DNA of 64,000 nt. Origin: Paenalkalicoccus suaedae (GTDB taxonomy: Bacteria > Bacillota > Bacilli > Bacillales > Salisediminibacteriaceae). The DNA lies in contig NZ_CP041372.2 of the NCBI RefSeq assembly GCF_006965545.2, positions 1,674,001 through 1,738,000 on the forward strand, read 5' to 3'. The notes under the pieces are model-generated. The model was not told where the DNA came from and did no database searches. It was given only the letters and a program-made list of their open reading frames with translations. The translations under genes and the position numbers were made by a program. Of this stretch, positions 23,882 to 32,547 are shown one piece after another. How positions within the stretch are numbered: position 1 is the stretch's first letter; every line of letters begins with the position of its first letter.

Positions 23882-26644
23882 TTATTCGTTGTTTGTACTA
23901 TTGTTACTATTGTTCTGGCTACTTGTCGATACATTTGAGTTGTTAGCATCACTTGTAGATGCTTCTGGATCCTCATTCGTATCCGAAGTAGATGCGTTTC
24001 CTTCATCCTCTGGAGGAGGTGTCTCTTCTGGTGGGGTATTTTCGTTACCGCCGTTACCAGAACCGCCATCGGAGCCACCATTGCCAGCTCCTCCACCGTT
24101 GCCGCCGCCAGGATTACCAGCTCCGGGCTCATTCGTGTTACCAGGGTTCTCTTCCTCATTACCTTGGTTTTCTTCATTTTGGTTGCCCTCATTCTCGGGC
24201 ACCTCTTCATTATTTTCTTCCATATTTTCTTCGTTTAGTTCTTCGTTAAGTTCTTCTTCTTCAGGCTCTTCCTCTGGTACTGTTACATCGACCGAGAGCG
24301 AGCTTGGCTCAGATCCATCTTCATCCGATACAACTGTTACAGAAATCGTGTACGTCACTCCTGGTTCAGCTCCAGTTAAACGATACTGTAAATCCTTCGA
24401 CGTATCAATTTCTTGGAAAGAACCGTTCGTTCCAACTTCTAATCGGAAGGAGTAGTCACTGCGTAACTCATCTGGGAAGTCCCATGAAGCGAAGATAGAA
24501 GTCGTCTCTTCTTCGTAATCCGCATTTAAACCAGTTAGTTCTGGCTCGACATCAATTTCAAATTCCTCTGATACTTGTGTTGGCTCTGTGCCTCGTACAA
24601 AGAATTCTGTTGTTATTTCACTTGAAGGTGTGAATTCACTAGGTAACAAACCAGTAGTGCGCTCGACTTCGACAGCTACGACAGAGTCGGGCTGAGAGAA
24701 GTCTGCTGTATCTAATCCTTCATGTGCGTACTCCATGACAGACTGGAAAAGGTTTTGTGAAATATGATGCTCATTATTATCCCGGTCAATCACACCATCG
24801 GAGTTGTTGCTATATCCCGTCCAAACAGCTGCTGTTAAATCCGTCGAGTAGCCGACAAACCACGCATCAGGAATCACGTTCGCATCAGGACTTAAATTTA
24901 ACCGTTCACGTGTCTCACTATCAAAGTTACTTGATCCTGTCTTACCAGCGATCGGTACTCCGGAAACGGCAGCACGCGTGCCGGTACCATCTGTTAAAAC
25001 ATCCTTTAACATGTCAGAAATCATGAATGCTGTATAGTCTTGCATAGCTACCTCTGGCTCAGGTGTTACTTCGATTACCTGTCCATCAGGAAACTCGATT
25101 TTACGCACGGTATGTGGTTCGTTGTATGTTCCACCATTACCAAATGCTGCATAAGCACCAGCCATTTCATAAGAAGAAACGGTATTCGAGCCTAATGCAT
25201 ATGATTGTTGCACGGTATCTACGGGAATACCTATGCCACTTGCAAAATCACCGGCCGCATCTATTCCTGCTTCATCTAAAGCCTTGACTGCAGGTACGTT
25301 TAGTGAGTCTCTTAATGCTTCTCTCATAGAGACAGGACCACGGAATGTTCGGCTAAAGTTGCGAACGGGAGTCTCATTATCTGCGTAAAAGTACTCTTCA
25401 TCCTCGATAACATGTCCCGTTGACCACTGATTTTGTTCGATGGCAGGACCATAAGCGAAAATTGGCTTACTAGTAGAACCTGCTTGCCTGTTTGCATTTG
25501 TAGCAAAATTAAATCCCATTTGAACTTCGGCTTCGCCGCGCATGCCGCCAATGGCACGAACCTGCCCAGTTTCTGTATCCATTAAAGTAATACCAGCTTG
25601 AAAAGCCTCGTCAGGAAATTGAACGAATTCATCTGTTTGCATCACGCGTTCCACGTGAGACTGAAGATCTTGATCTAGGTTTGTATAGATTTTTAATCCA
25701 CCTGAGTAAATATCATTCCACTCAATGCCTTCAATTTCTTCTACTTCCGTAAAGACTTGATCGATATATGATTGATATTCATTGCCGCCGCGATCCGTAA
25801 TGTCTAACTGATCTGCAACAGGTACTGCTTTTGCAGCCTCGCCTTCTTCGGCTGTAATTTTTTCATAACGGACCATTTGATCAATAACCACATTACGACG
25901 AGCCTCAGCTTGCTCAGGGTTCGTAATTGGATTGTGTGCGTTCGGACGTTGAGGAATACCGGCCAATAGAGCAGCATCCTCAATCGTAAGCTCATTTAAC
26001 TCTTTACTAAAGTAATAATTAGCAGCTTCAACAACGCCGTAGCGACCATCACTAAAGTAAATAGCATTTAAATAAAGTTCTAAAATTTGGTCTTTCGATA
26101 GCTGTTGCTCAAGCTTGACTGCTAAGTATTGCTCTTGCAGTTTACGGGTGATCGTTTTATCAAAATCAAAGAACAGATTTTTAACAACCTGTTGCGTAAT
26201 CGTACTAGCTCCCTCACTACCAAAACCGTTTGAGATGTTAGCGAGTACGGCACCTCCTACGCGTCGTAGATCTACGCCGAAGTGATCATAAAAGCGAACG
26301 TCCTCAATCGAGACTACAGCATCCTTTAAAACGTCAGGGACATCGCTAATGTCTGCGGAACGTCTTGTCTCTCCAGTTTCAATCGAGCCAAATTCTTCAT
26401 CACTACTATCGAGTAGCTGTGGCACTTGTGATAGTTGAAGCATCTCACGATCTAATTCAGGGGCATCTCGCATAATAGCAAATGCCGTGATACCTCCTGC
26501 TAAAATAACAACTGCTCCCATGATAAGTAGCGCAATAGCTAATTTTTTTACTAACCCTTTTTTACTTTTTTTAGGTTTCGTTGAGCCAGATTCTTTTTTT
26601 GATTTTGTTTGTTTTCTGGCTTTCCGAGAAAGATTTTCTGACAT
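23882..26644 (-). CDS. ponA: Class A penicillin-binding protein 1A/1B
   Basis: Bifunctional peptidoglycan synthase of 920 residues. A basic cytoplasmic N-terminus (1-33) and membrane helix (34-58) precede the GT51 transglycosylase (catalytic E114 in EDVRFYDHFG; GASTITQQVVKNL near 140-152). The transpeptidase has SxxK in STSKP (about 391-395), SLN (near 440) and KTG (near 562). A fibronectin type III-like domain follows (about 700-790). The last 130 residues are a Glu/Asn/Gly/Pro/Ser-rich, strongly acidic tail. The partner recU lies directly upstream in the same operon. Confidence 0.95.
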   Translation of the reverse strand: MSENLSRKARKQTKSKKESGSTKPKKSKKGLVKKLAIALLIMGAVVILAGGITAFAIMRDAPELDREMLQLSQVPQLLDSSDEEFGSIETGETRRSADISDVPDVLKDAVVSIEDVRFYDHFGVDLRRVGGAVLANISNGFGSEGASTITQQVVKNLFFDFDKTITRKLQEQYLAVKLEQQLSKDQILELYLNAIYFSDGRYGVVEAANYYFSKELNELTIEDAALLAGIPQRPNAHNPITNPEQAEARRNVVIDQMVRYEKITAEEGEAAKAVPVADQLDITDRGGNEYQSYIDQVFTEVEEIEGIEWNDIYSGGLKIYTNLDQDLQSHVERVMQTDEFVQFPDEAFQAGITLMDTETGQVRAIGGMRGEAEVQMGFNFATNANRQAGSTSKPIFAYGPAIEQNQWSTGHVIEDEEYFYADNETPVRNFSRTFRGPVSMREALRDSLNVPAVKALDEAGIDAAGDFASGIGIPVDTVQQSYALGSNTVSSYEMAGAYAAFGNGGTYNEPHTVRKIEFPDGQVIEVTPEPEVAMQDYTAFMISDMLKDVLTDGTGTRAAVSGVPIAGKTGSSNFDSETRERLNLSPDANVIPDAWFVGYSTDLTAAVWTGYSNNSDGVIDRDNNEHHISQNLFQSVMEYAHEGLDTADFSQPDSVVAVEVERTTGLLPSEFTPSSEITTEFFVRGTEPTQVSEEFEIDVEPELTGLNADYEEETTSIFASWDFPDELRSDYSFRLEVGTNGSFQEIDTSKDLQYRLTGAEPGVTYTISVTVVSDEDGSEPSSLSVDVTVPEEEPEEEELNEELNEENMEENNEEVPENEGNQNEENQGNEEENPGNTNEPGAGNPGGGNGGGAGNGGSDGGSGNGGNENTPPEETPPPEDEGNASTSDTNEDPEASTSDANNSNVSTSSQNNSNNSTNNE

Positions 26645-26659
26645 CTTTCATCTTCCTTT

Positions 26660-27271
26660 CTATTTGTTGCGAGTAGCCAAATACGTATCTACTGCTTTTA
26701 AATAATCAATTCTTGGCATATAGCCGGTTTTTACAAGAATCCCATGCTCCTCAATCTCTACCTTAGGGATCGACTTCCTCTCCATCGTTTCACAAAATCT
26801 GAGTAGGTATTCTGCAGGTAAAAAATATACTTCACCATGATAGGCAAAGTGGAGCAAGATAAAGGCAATTCCAGAATGCTTCACAACGCGCTCCATATGA
26901 GTGAGCTGATGGTCGTGAAAGTTTTTAAGTGGAAAGCTCGTTTTATTTTTTGTTTCTTTTGCTTCGAAGTCAATATAGTAGCCATTATAAAGACCGTTAT
27001 AATCTGTCGTCGAAGGCTTTTGGAAATAAGCTTCTGTTACGACAGCAGCACTTCTTTTAGGGTAGTGCACGTTAACGATTTGCAATGGGGTTGGCTTTTT
27101 ATGAATGACGGCAAATTCATGTGCAAGATAATAGTCGTTTGTCTCGTTAATATCATCTTCAAAGCTCATCCCACGATTGCCGAAGCTATCGTCTTTTTTG
27201 TAGACGTTTTTTTTCCCTTCAGGGATTCGCTTTTTCGTAAATTTTTTTCCGTTAGGATAGTTGATACTCAC
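26660..27271 (-). CDS. recU: Holliday junction resolvase RecU
   Basis: Cuts four-way DNA junctions during recombinational repair and chromosome segregation, 203 residues. Conserved segments include [37 protein letters not shown] and NFHDHQ, which hold the metal-binding Asp/Glu of the nuclease fold (about 85-130). The start is a GTG behind GGGGTGAG. It sits 15 nt upstream of ponA, as in B. subtilis. Confidence 0.95.
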   Translation of the reverse strand: MSINYPNGKKFTKKRIPEGKKNVYKKDDSFGNRGMSFEDDINETNDYYLAHEFAVIHKKPTPLQIVNVHYPKRSAAVVTEAYFQKPSTTDYNGLYNGYYIDFEAKETKNKTSFPLKNFHDHQLTHMERVVKHSGIAFILLHFAYHGEVYFLPAEYLLRFCETMERKSIPKVEIEEHGILVKTGYMPRIDYLKAVDTYLATRNK

Positions 27272-27533
27272 ATTCTCACCCCTTTAAAGCGCATCTCATA
27301 TCATACCACACTCTCGATTTACCCGCATAGCAGAGCATAATATGGGTTCTGCGCAAGGAAAAACGCCTACTGTGAGTTTACTCTATGAATTACTTTTAGA
27401 GACGGAAATTGCTAAACTTAGAGATTTTTCCACTACTTTTGTAAGATGTGCACTAGTTTTGTCAAGCACGTAGGAGTTTAAAAGATGGAGCACGAACAAG
27501 TACGATACAACAAATATGAAGGAGGCATTTACA

Positions 27534-28028
27534 ATGACAAAAGTTTTTAAAACGCGGGAAGTGGCGCAACTATTGGATGTCGATCCTACTACAGTCATGA
27601 GATGGATGAAGAGCTTTAGCCTACATGCGAACAAAAATGAAGCAGGACACTATGAGATTCCGGAGAGCTCCGTCAGTGAACTAGTCATGATAAAAGAGAA
27701 GCTCGCAAGTGGGAGCAGATTAGAGGAGATTTTAATGCAAAAACGAGGCAGATCTTTTCAAGAGTATGTGGAGCCAAGTGTTATTGAGGAAAAGCTTGAG
27801 AAGCTTTTATTTCGATTAGAGACGATTGATCGTCAAGTTCAGGCGAAAGCCGATGAGTCGTATGCGATCAGAACGCAACATCATAGAAAGGAATTAGATG
27901 ATATTAACCGCTTCTTAGAGGAGCTATCGCTTCGGATTAATCGCCTAGAAACGATGCAAACAGATGTAAATCATGAAGAAGCACAAACTCATTTTAAGAA
28001 ACGATTCGCAAGTCTATTTAGTTTCTGA
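27534..28028 (+). CDS. racA: RacA-like chromosome-anchoring protein
   Basis: A protein of 164 residues with a MerR-type helix-turn-helix at the N-terminus (about 4-50: TREVAQLLDVDPTTVMRWMK) and a long coiled coil (about 75-145), ending in a basic-hydrophobic tip (KKRFASLFSF). This matches the layout of B. subtilis RacA, which ties the origin region to the cell pole through DivIVA during sporulation, and the segment after the HTH also resembles it. A generic MerR-like regulator is the alternative. The start is ATG 27534, placed by GGAGG. Confidence 0.65.
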   Translation: MTKVFKTREVAQLLDVDPTTVMRWMKSFSLHANKNEAGHYEIPESSVSELVMIKEKLASGSRLEEILMQKRGRSFQEYVEPSVIEEKLEKLLFRLETIDRQVQAKADESYAIRTQHHRKELDDINRFLEELSLRINRLETMQTDVNHEEAQTHFKKRFASLFSF

Positions 28029-28053
28029 TACAATTTCTTTTGAGGTGAATGAC

Positions 28054-28416
28054 ATGACTACTATTAAAGCACCAACAGATGAGCTTCGTTCGCTCAATCA
28101 GGAGGCGCTACAATATTTTATGCGATATAGAGAGGGAGAAGAAGAGGCAGACTTTTTTCAGACAGTAAAGCCATTTGCTGATAGTGTCCATGAAAAGCTT
28201 GAATGGTGGACACCACAGGCGTTGAAGCTTATTGAGAAAGAGAAGCCAGCTTATCTTCATGCACAACAGATTGATCAATTAGTCGAAAATTTTGAAGTGG
28301 TATCTGTCACGTGTTTTCAAAAAGATACTAAAAGAAAAAGGTTTAAAGAGCAAGTTAAGTCAATTGAGTATACGTTGCAATTGGTGATTCAAACAATTGA
28401 CGAGCAATCAGCTTAG
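28054..28416 (+). CDS. yppE: YppE-like protein (DUF1798)
   Basis: A helical cytoplasmic protein of 120 residues. The segment WWTPQALKLIEKEKPAYLHAQQIDQLVENFE fits the DUF1798/YppE family, whose B. subtilis member also lies near recU and ponA. Function unknown. The start is ATG 28054 behind GAGGTG; an upstream in-frame extension would overlap racA and has no ribosome site. Probably cotranscribed with the racA-like gene and the lipoprotein that follows. Confidence 0.7.
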   Translation: MTTIKAPTDELRSLNQEALQYFMRYREGEEEADFFQTVKPFADSVHEKLEWWTPQALKLIEKEKPAYLHAQQIDQLVENFEVVSVTCFQKDTKRKRFKEQVKSIEYTLQLVIQTIDEQSA

Positions 28417-28427
28417 AGGTGGCATAA

Positions 28428-28889
28428 ATGAAATGGCTTATGAATGGAATGATCATCTTATCATTTAGTTTTCTCGTAGCATGCAGCGATGATACAGAAT
28501 GGTCAGAGGTAACAAACGAGGAAGACGTGTTACCTTATTTAACACTTGTTGAAAATTATTTAGATACTTGGGAGCGAGCACTTGAGACGCAAAGCTTCTC
28601 TATCATGGAGCCTTTGATGGTACCAAATTCACACGGCTATCATATCGAGAGAAGGCAGCATCAAGAATTAATTGGATCAAGAATCATTGATCGTGCTGTC
28701 GATACCGAGGATCCTATTCTAGAAGAAAATCAATATGATAGTGAGAAACGACTGCGTATAACAGTATGGATTGACCGAGAATCACCGGCTGGTGTTGAGC
28801 AAATTGAGCGTACTCGTTATTACTATATGAATGAGGGTAATCAGGGATTACGCGTCACGGCAATTGAGACAGTTGAAGAGGATATGTAA
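28428..28889 (+). CDS. Small lipoprotein
   Basis: A protein of 153 residues with a type II signal peptide: hydrophobic stretch then LVAC, with C19 the lipidated residue. The rest (about 30-150) alternates helix and strand in a way that recalls NTF2-like outer domains such as those of TcaA/YvbJ, but I cannot assign a family. Acidic overall. It follows yppE by 11 nt and ends at a strong terminator. Confidence 0.7.
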   Translation: MKWLMNGMIILSFSFLVACSDDTEWSEVTNEEDVLPYLTLVENYLDTWERALETQSFSIMEPLMVPNSHGYHIERRQHQELIGSRIIDRAVDTEDPILEENQYDSEKRLRITVWIDRESPAGVEQIERTRYYYMNEGNQGLRVTAIETVEEDM

Positions 28890-28893
28890 GATG

Positions 28894-28930
28894 ACTGGGA
28901 CAATAGCGAGTGAGCTGTCCCAGTTTTTTT
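28894..28930 (+). terminator. Terminator after the lipoprotein gene
   Basis: ACTGGGACA (28894-28902) pairs with TGTCCCAGT (28916-28924), followed by seven T residues. Confidence 0.9.
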
Positions 28931-28956
28931 GTGAAGGAATGCTGGGGGAGGGTGGA

Positions 28957-29045
28957 TGCGTTCTTTGATTATCCGTTTAAAGGCTTCGATTAACCGGAAC
29001 TGTAGCTTCATTAACCAAATGCAAGCGTTCATTAACAGTTTTCCG
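28957..29045. repeat. Degenerate 21-bp direct-repeat array 3 (core TTSATTAACC)
   Basis: Four copies with ATTA at 28968, 28989, 29010 and 29031, exactly 21 nt apart each time. The cores read TTTGATTATCC, TTCGATTAACC, TTCATTAACC and TTCATTAACA; the intervening bases vary. The array lies between the facing terminators of the lipoprotein gene (28894-28930) and the CBS-ACT gene (29078-29116). Confidence 0.8.
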
Positions 29046-29077
29046 TCTCTTCACTTCACTACTCCGCTCTAATCGCA

Positions 29078-29116
29078 TAGAAACAGGACCGAGAGATAAT
29101 CTCGGTCCTGTTTCTA
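29078..29116 (-). terminator. Terminator of the CBS-ACT gene
   Basis: A 17-bp perfect stem (29078-29094 with 29100-29116) centred on AGGACCGAGA. A and T runs at its ends allow use in the minus direction and possibly in both. Confidence 0.85.
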
Positions 29117-29136
29117 TCACCTAAAATGCCCTCTGA

Positions 29137-29766
29137 CTAAATCTTTTCTACATCAAACACGCGGAAGCCTCTGTCTTCAAGGTGGTTGATTAGTCTTTCT
29201 AACGTGTCTTCTGTGACATCACTTGGAAGAGTTACGATAATGCGTCTGAAAAACGTACTCTCATTATCTAGTGTCATTAAGCTGTGAAGGCTCGTGTATT
29301 CACGAATGGACTCCACTAATAAACTTAATGCACCTTGATACTCTTGAGTGGATACAGTTAGCGTATAGTTACCACTTTGAATACCCCATGAGTCCTCTAA
29401 TATTGCCATCACATTCGCATGGGTTAAGATGCCTGCAAATTCTTCTCTTTCATTTAAAATCGCTAAGTAAGGATAGCGTTTAATGAGGGAGAAGATGCGG
29501 AAGAAGGAAGCATCTTCCTGCATAAAAACATCCTTGTCTTGAATAAGAGATGCAATAGTATCTTCTTTAGAAAGTGTGTGTTTTGCTAATGCTTCGTAAA
29601 CTTGTTGGACGTAAATATTACCAACAAACATCTTTTCTGACTCATCTAGTACAGGAATACATCGATAGCCACTTTCCTCTAAAACGTCTAAAGCTTGACC
29701 TAGCGTATACGATTCTTTACAGTTTGCAACCTGAGACTTCTCAATAATATTGTATTTGATTTTCAC
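29137..29766 (-). CDS. CBS-pair / ACT-domain protein, CbpA-like
   Basis: A protein of 209 residues with two CBS motifs (about 1-130; ending in FAGILTHANVMAILED) and a C-terminal ACT-like domain (about 140-209). This is the layout of AcuB and of the c-di-AMP-binding protein CbpA of Listeria; a nucleotide-sensing role is therefore likely, though the ligand cannot be read from sequence. The start is GTG 29766, eight nt after AGAGGAG; longer in-frame forms lack a ribosome site. Confidence 0.78.
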   Translation of the reverse strand: MKIKYNIIEKSQVANCKESYTLGQALDVLEESGYRCIPVLDESEKMFVGNIYVQQVYEALAKHTLSKEDTIASLIQDKDVFMQEDASFFRIFSLIKRYPYLAILNEREEFAGILTHANVMAILEDSWGIQSGNYTLTVSTQEYQGALSLLVESIREYTSLHSLMTLDNESTFFRRIIVTLPSDVTEDTLERLINHLEDRGFRVFDVEKI

Positions 29767-29852
29767 GACAGTCAGCTCCTCTTTTATGTATGCATATAAG
29801 TATATCCTATACGTGGAAGAAAACAAGCTACACTTCCTATTTTTGTCGGATA

Positions 29853-29880
29853 TAGACAGGAATCAAAATCATGCTACAAT
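29853..29880 (+). promoter_or_regulatory. Putative promoter of pncA
   Basis: TAGACA (29853-29858), 16-nt spacer, TACAAT (29875-29880) with an upstream TGC that makes it an extended -10; 37 nt before the pncA start. Confidence 0.5.
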
Positions 29881-29917
29881 AATGAGAGATCATTCATTTT
29901 TTAGGGAGGTACTAGTT

Positions 29918-30475
29918 ATGAGAGCTTTGATTGTGATTGATTATACATATGATTTTGTCGCACCAGATGGTAAACTTACGTGCGGCGAGAGAGGCCAAGC
30001 GATTGAGGATCGGTTAACAGAGATTACGAAAGGGTTTATGGAGCGACAGGACTACACGATTCTTGCTATTGACGCTCACAAAGAAAACGATTCGTTCCAT
30101 CCGGAATCGAAGCTCTTCCCACCGCACAATGTTATCGGTACGAAGGGCAGAGAGCTTTATGGAAAGCTTCAGCCTCTAGTAGAAGGGTCGAACAACTACG
30201 AGTGGTTTGATAAAACGCGATATAGTGCCTTTGCTGGTACAGAAATAGAGATGAAGCTTCGTGAACGAAAAATAACAGAAGTCCATTTAGTTGGTGTGTG
30301 CACGGACATTTGTGTCCTCCACACTGCGGTTGATGCGTACAATAAAGGATTTTCGATTGTCGTGCATGAGGATGCGGTGGATAGCTTTAACCCTGAGGGA
30401 CACGAATGGGCTTTAGGTCACTTTAAGGATACGCTTGGCGCAACGGTTGTCTCCGCTTGGACACCAGAGGATTAA
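29918..30475 (+). CDS. pncA: Nicotinamidase / isochorismatase-family hydrolase
   Basis: Hydrolyses nicotinamide to nicotinate in NAD salvage, 185 residues. The catalytic triad is D8, K99 (FDKTRYSAF) and C132 (VCTDICV). Metal-binding residues D52, H54 and H61 lie in AIDAHKENDSFHP. The order and the FxGTxIE segment fit PncA of Bacillus (YueJ) better than other isochorismatases. ATG 29918 is placed by GGGAGG. A short gene follows in the same transcript. Confidence 0.88.
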   Translation: MRALIVIDYTYDFVAPDGKLTCGERGQAIEDRLTEITKGFMERQDYTILAIDAHKENDSFHPESKLFPPHNVIGTKGRELYGKLQPLVEGSNNYEWFDKTRYSAFAGTEIEMKLRERKITEVHLVGVCTDICVLHTAVDAYNKGFSIVVHEDAVDSFNPEGHEWALGHFKDTLGATVVSAWTPED

Positions 30476-30523
30476 AACGCGATTAAAATGGGTATCGCTG
30501 TTGTAAGAGGAGGCGTTTTAAAA

Positions 30524-30730
30524 ATGGAATTACAAACAATCAGAAAAAAATTAGAAGAAGTCGCACACATGAGCCAGGAGTTAAAAAATTCGTACCTTCG
30601 TCTTAACGACAATGAAAAAACGCAGTTTAAACAAGGGTATAAGGCACCGATGGATGTAGATGAACTTGTAAATATGCTCTATGATTGGTCGGAAGAACAG
30701 TACAAAATGAAGCACGGTGAGAATGAATAA
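30524..30730 (+). CDS. Short acidic helical protein, unrecognised
   Basis: A 68-residue protein (MELQTIRKKLEEVAHMSQ at its start), soluble and predicted helical with charged pairs, no motif I recognise. AGAGGAGG precedes ATG 30524; an earlier in-frame ATG at 30488 lacks such a site. It sits between pncA and a terminator, so it is the last gene of the pncA transcript. Confidence 0.65.
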   Translation: MELQTIRKKLEEVAHMSQELKNSYLRLNDNEKTQFKQGYKAPMDVDELVNMLYDWSEEQYKMKHGENE

Positions 30731-30738
30731 TAACAAAT

Positions 30739-30763
30739 AAAGCCGCCTAGTAGCGGCTTTTCT
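30739..30763 (+). terminator. Terminator of the pncA transcript
   Basis: AAAGCCGC (30739-30746) pairs with GCGGCTTT (30753-30760), followed by T residues. Confidence 0.82.
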
Positions 30764-30796
30764 ACTGTGATTTATTCCTTTGACGGAAGGTTTTTA

Positions 30797-31405
30797 ATGT
30801 CTAGGATCGATATTTCACAAAGCTTACATAATGGAATGAATGTATGGCCTGGTGATGAGCCATTTAATAGAGGAAAACGTGCGTAAATTATAAACGAAGA
30901 TACTATAAACACAGCGATCATTACGATGTCCACTCATAGCGGAACACGCGTCGATGCACCGTATCACTATGATGAAACGGGCTTAACAATCGAGATATGA
31001 GACGTCAATGACTTTAGTGGGGATTGCTTCGTACTTGATGTAGTTGGAGTAAAAGAAATTCTTCCAGAGCGCGTATCAGATGTTCCCAACACTGTAACGA
31101 AGCTTTTGTTTAAATCGACGGAGCACGTTCATGATTATGAGAGCTATCCAGCGTTTTCTGTTGAAGCGATTGAGTTGCTTGAGCAAAAAGGAATTAGTAT
31201 GATCGGAACAGATGGTCCTTCTGTTGATCCATTAACAAGTGAAGAACTCCTTGCACACCACGCTTGCAGACGTGCTATAATTCTCATTTTAAAGGGGCTC
31301 TGAATGCAATCCATTAAGCAAGGGTTTATGAGCTTGTCGCACTGCCGCTAAAGCTAAGTGAAAGTGATTTATCAGCAGTTAGGGCTGCGTTAAAAGTAAA
31401 AGGAG
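30797..31405 (+). pseudogene. kynB: Decayed kynurenine formamidase-like (cyclase family) gene
   Basis: Reading from ATG 30797 gives a recognisable metal-dependent cyclase/formamidase: start MSRIDISQSLHNGMNVWPGD, metal motif HSGTRVDAPYH, and GTDGPSVDPLTSEELLAHH. The frame is broken by a TAA after KRA (about 30884), a TGA before DVNDF (about 30998) and a TGA at 31301. The C-terminal part VYELVALPLK...SAVRAAL continues from about 31318 in another frame. So there are at least three internal stops and one frameshift. The intact enzyme would hydrolyse N-formylkynurenine. No kyn partner genes are near. Confidence 0.85.
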
Positions 31406-31417
31406 AGTACCGTATAA

Positions 31418-31723
31418 ATGAAGACATTACAAGCAACAGATGTGAGCGAGCTTTATAAAGATGAAGGAGAGTGCGTGTTATTTTTAACAACCCCACTTTG
31501 CGGAACATGTATGGTAGCACGAAAGTTTTTAACGATCGTAGACCATATGGAATCCATGCCTCCTATTGGGGAAGTAGATATCAATTATATACCTGAGCTT
31601 GCACAAGAGTGGGAAGTAACAAGTGTTCCTTGCTTATTAGTAATAAAGAATGGAAGGCCGACAAAACGTCTCTATGCCTTCCAATCAGTCGCTACAGTTG
31701 TCGAGTTTTTACAGGAAGCGTGA
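31418..31723 (+). CDS. yusE: YusE-like thioredoxin-fold protein
   Basis: A short thioredoxin-like protein of 101 residues. The redox site is CGTC (28-31, in TTPLCGTCMVARK), and the cis-proline region SVPCLLV is near 70. It lacks the WC of true thioredoxins and best fits B. subtilis YusE. Partner unknown. The start overlaps the remains of the kynB-like pseudogene behind AAAGGAGAG, and its end is 2 nt from the convergent phosphoesterase gene. Confidence 0.8.
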   Translation: MKTLQATDVSELYKDEGECVLFLTTPLCGTCMVARKFLTIVDHMESMPPIGEVDINYIPELAQEWEVTSVPCLLVIKNGRPTKRLYAFQSVATVVEFLQEA

Positions 31724-31725
31724 AG

Positions 31726-32454
31726 CTACTTCGGCAAAGCGCCGTTTGTATACACATGAGTAAGTAATGGAATAGCGTGTGCTGGGTAGCTAGCTAGTGC
31801 TTCTACAGCGGCGTCAATATCATAACTTACTCTTCTTAGTGTTAATTGAACATCATCTTTAGCGTGAACAATTGCGTATGATGCACGATTATCACCGTCA
31901 AAAGGAAGTCCAACACTGCCAGTATTAAAAACGAGTTTTCCATTTATCGTCCGTTGATGGGCAACATGAATGTGCCCATAGGCAAACAGATTGGCTCGCT
32001 CATTTGATGCTATTAGCTTTAATAATTTCTCGTTAGATGCGTCACTTGGCACGACCTCAAATAGACTATCTGGCGTAGCGTGAAAAACAAACAGCTGTTT
32101 TTTGTTTGTTAAAGGTAACTCTAGTGTTTCAGGAAGCGAGTGAAGGTACGTAAGATTTTCTTCTGTTAATTGGGAGTGCGTAAAGGCTTGTTCTGTTCTC
32201 ATGCCATCTAGGACATGCTCTGGTACTTCACCTTCGTGAATACCTCGAACTGCCCATTCATCTGCATTACCTTTAATGACGTACCTCGCATGCTTTTTAA
32301 CTAGGTCCACGCACTCATTTGGATGAGGACCTCTAAAGGCTAAATCACCTAATACGACGATTTCGTCAATGTATTGAGACTTGATGTCTGCTAAAACTGC
32401 TTGTAACGCGTGCATGTTGCCATGAATATCAGATATCACTGCGATTTTTTTCAT
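31726..32454 (-). CDS. Metallophosphoesterase, YfcE-like
   Basis: Calcineurin-like phosphoesterase of 242 residues with the full two-metal signature: DIHGN (9-13), GDLAFRGPHP (about 36-45), GNADEW (about 60-65) and GHIHVAH (about 165-171). Such proteins hydrolyse phosphomono- or diesters; the substrate here is not evident. GGAGAC precedes the ATG on the minus strand. Apparently a single-gene transcript. Confidence 0.85.
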   Translation of the reverse strand: MKKIAVISDIHGNMHALQAVLADIKSQYIDEIVVLGDLAFRGPHPNECVDLVKKHARYVIKGNADEWAVRGIHEGEVPEHVLDGMRTEQAFTHSQLTEENLTYLHSLPETLELPLTNKKQLFVFHATPDSLFEVVPSDASNEKLLKLIASNERANLFAYGHIHVAHQRTINGKLVFNTGSVGLPFDGDNRASYAIVHAKDDVQLTLRRVSYDIDAAVEALASYPAHAIPLLTHVYTNGALPK

Positions 32455-32547
32455 TCCTGTAGTCTCCTTTTTAACGTGACGTTTTGGGGATTATACTGGA
32501 TATGATAACATAGAAGAGACTTATTAGTTTGAAGGAGGAAATATTGG

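Noticed and set aside
27440-27533. Sigma-H type promoter before the racA-like gene (AGGAGTTT, then GAACAA).
   Set aside because: The -10 half lacks the required GAAT and purine placement; the match is too weak to list.
28841-29032. Open frame on the minus strand over array 3 and the lipoprotein end.
   Set aside because: It is antisense to a real gene and its terminator and lacks a ribosome site; treated as a by-product of the 21-bp period.
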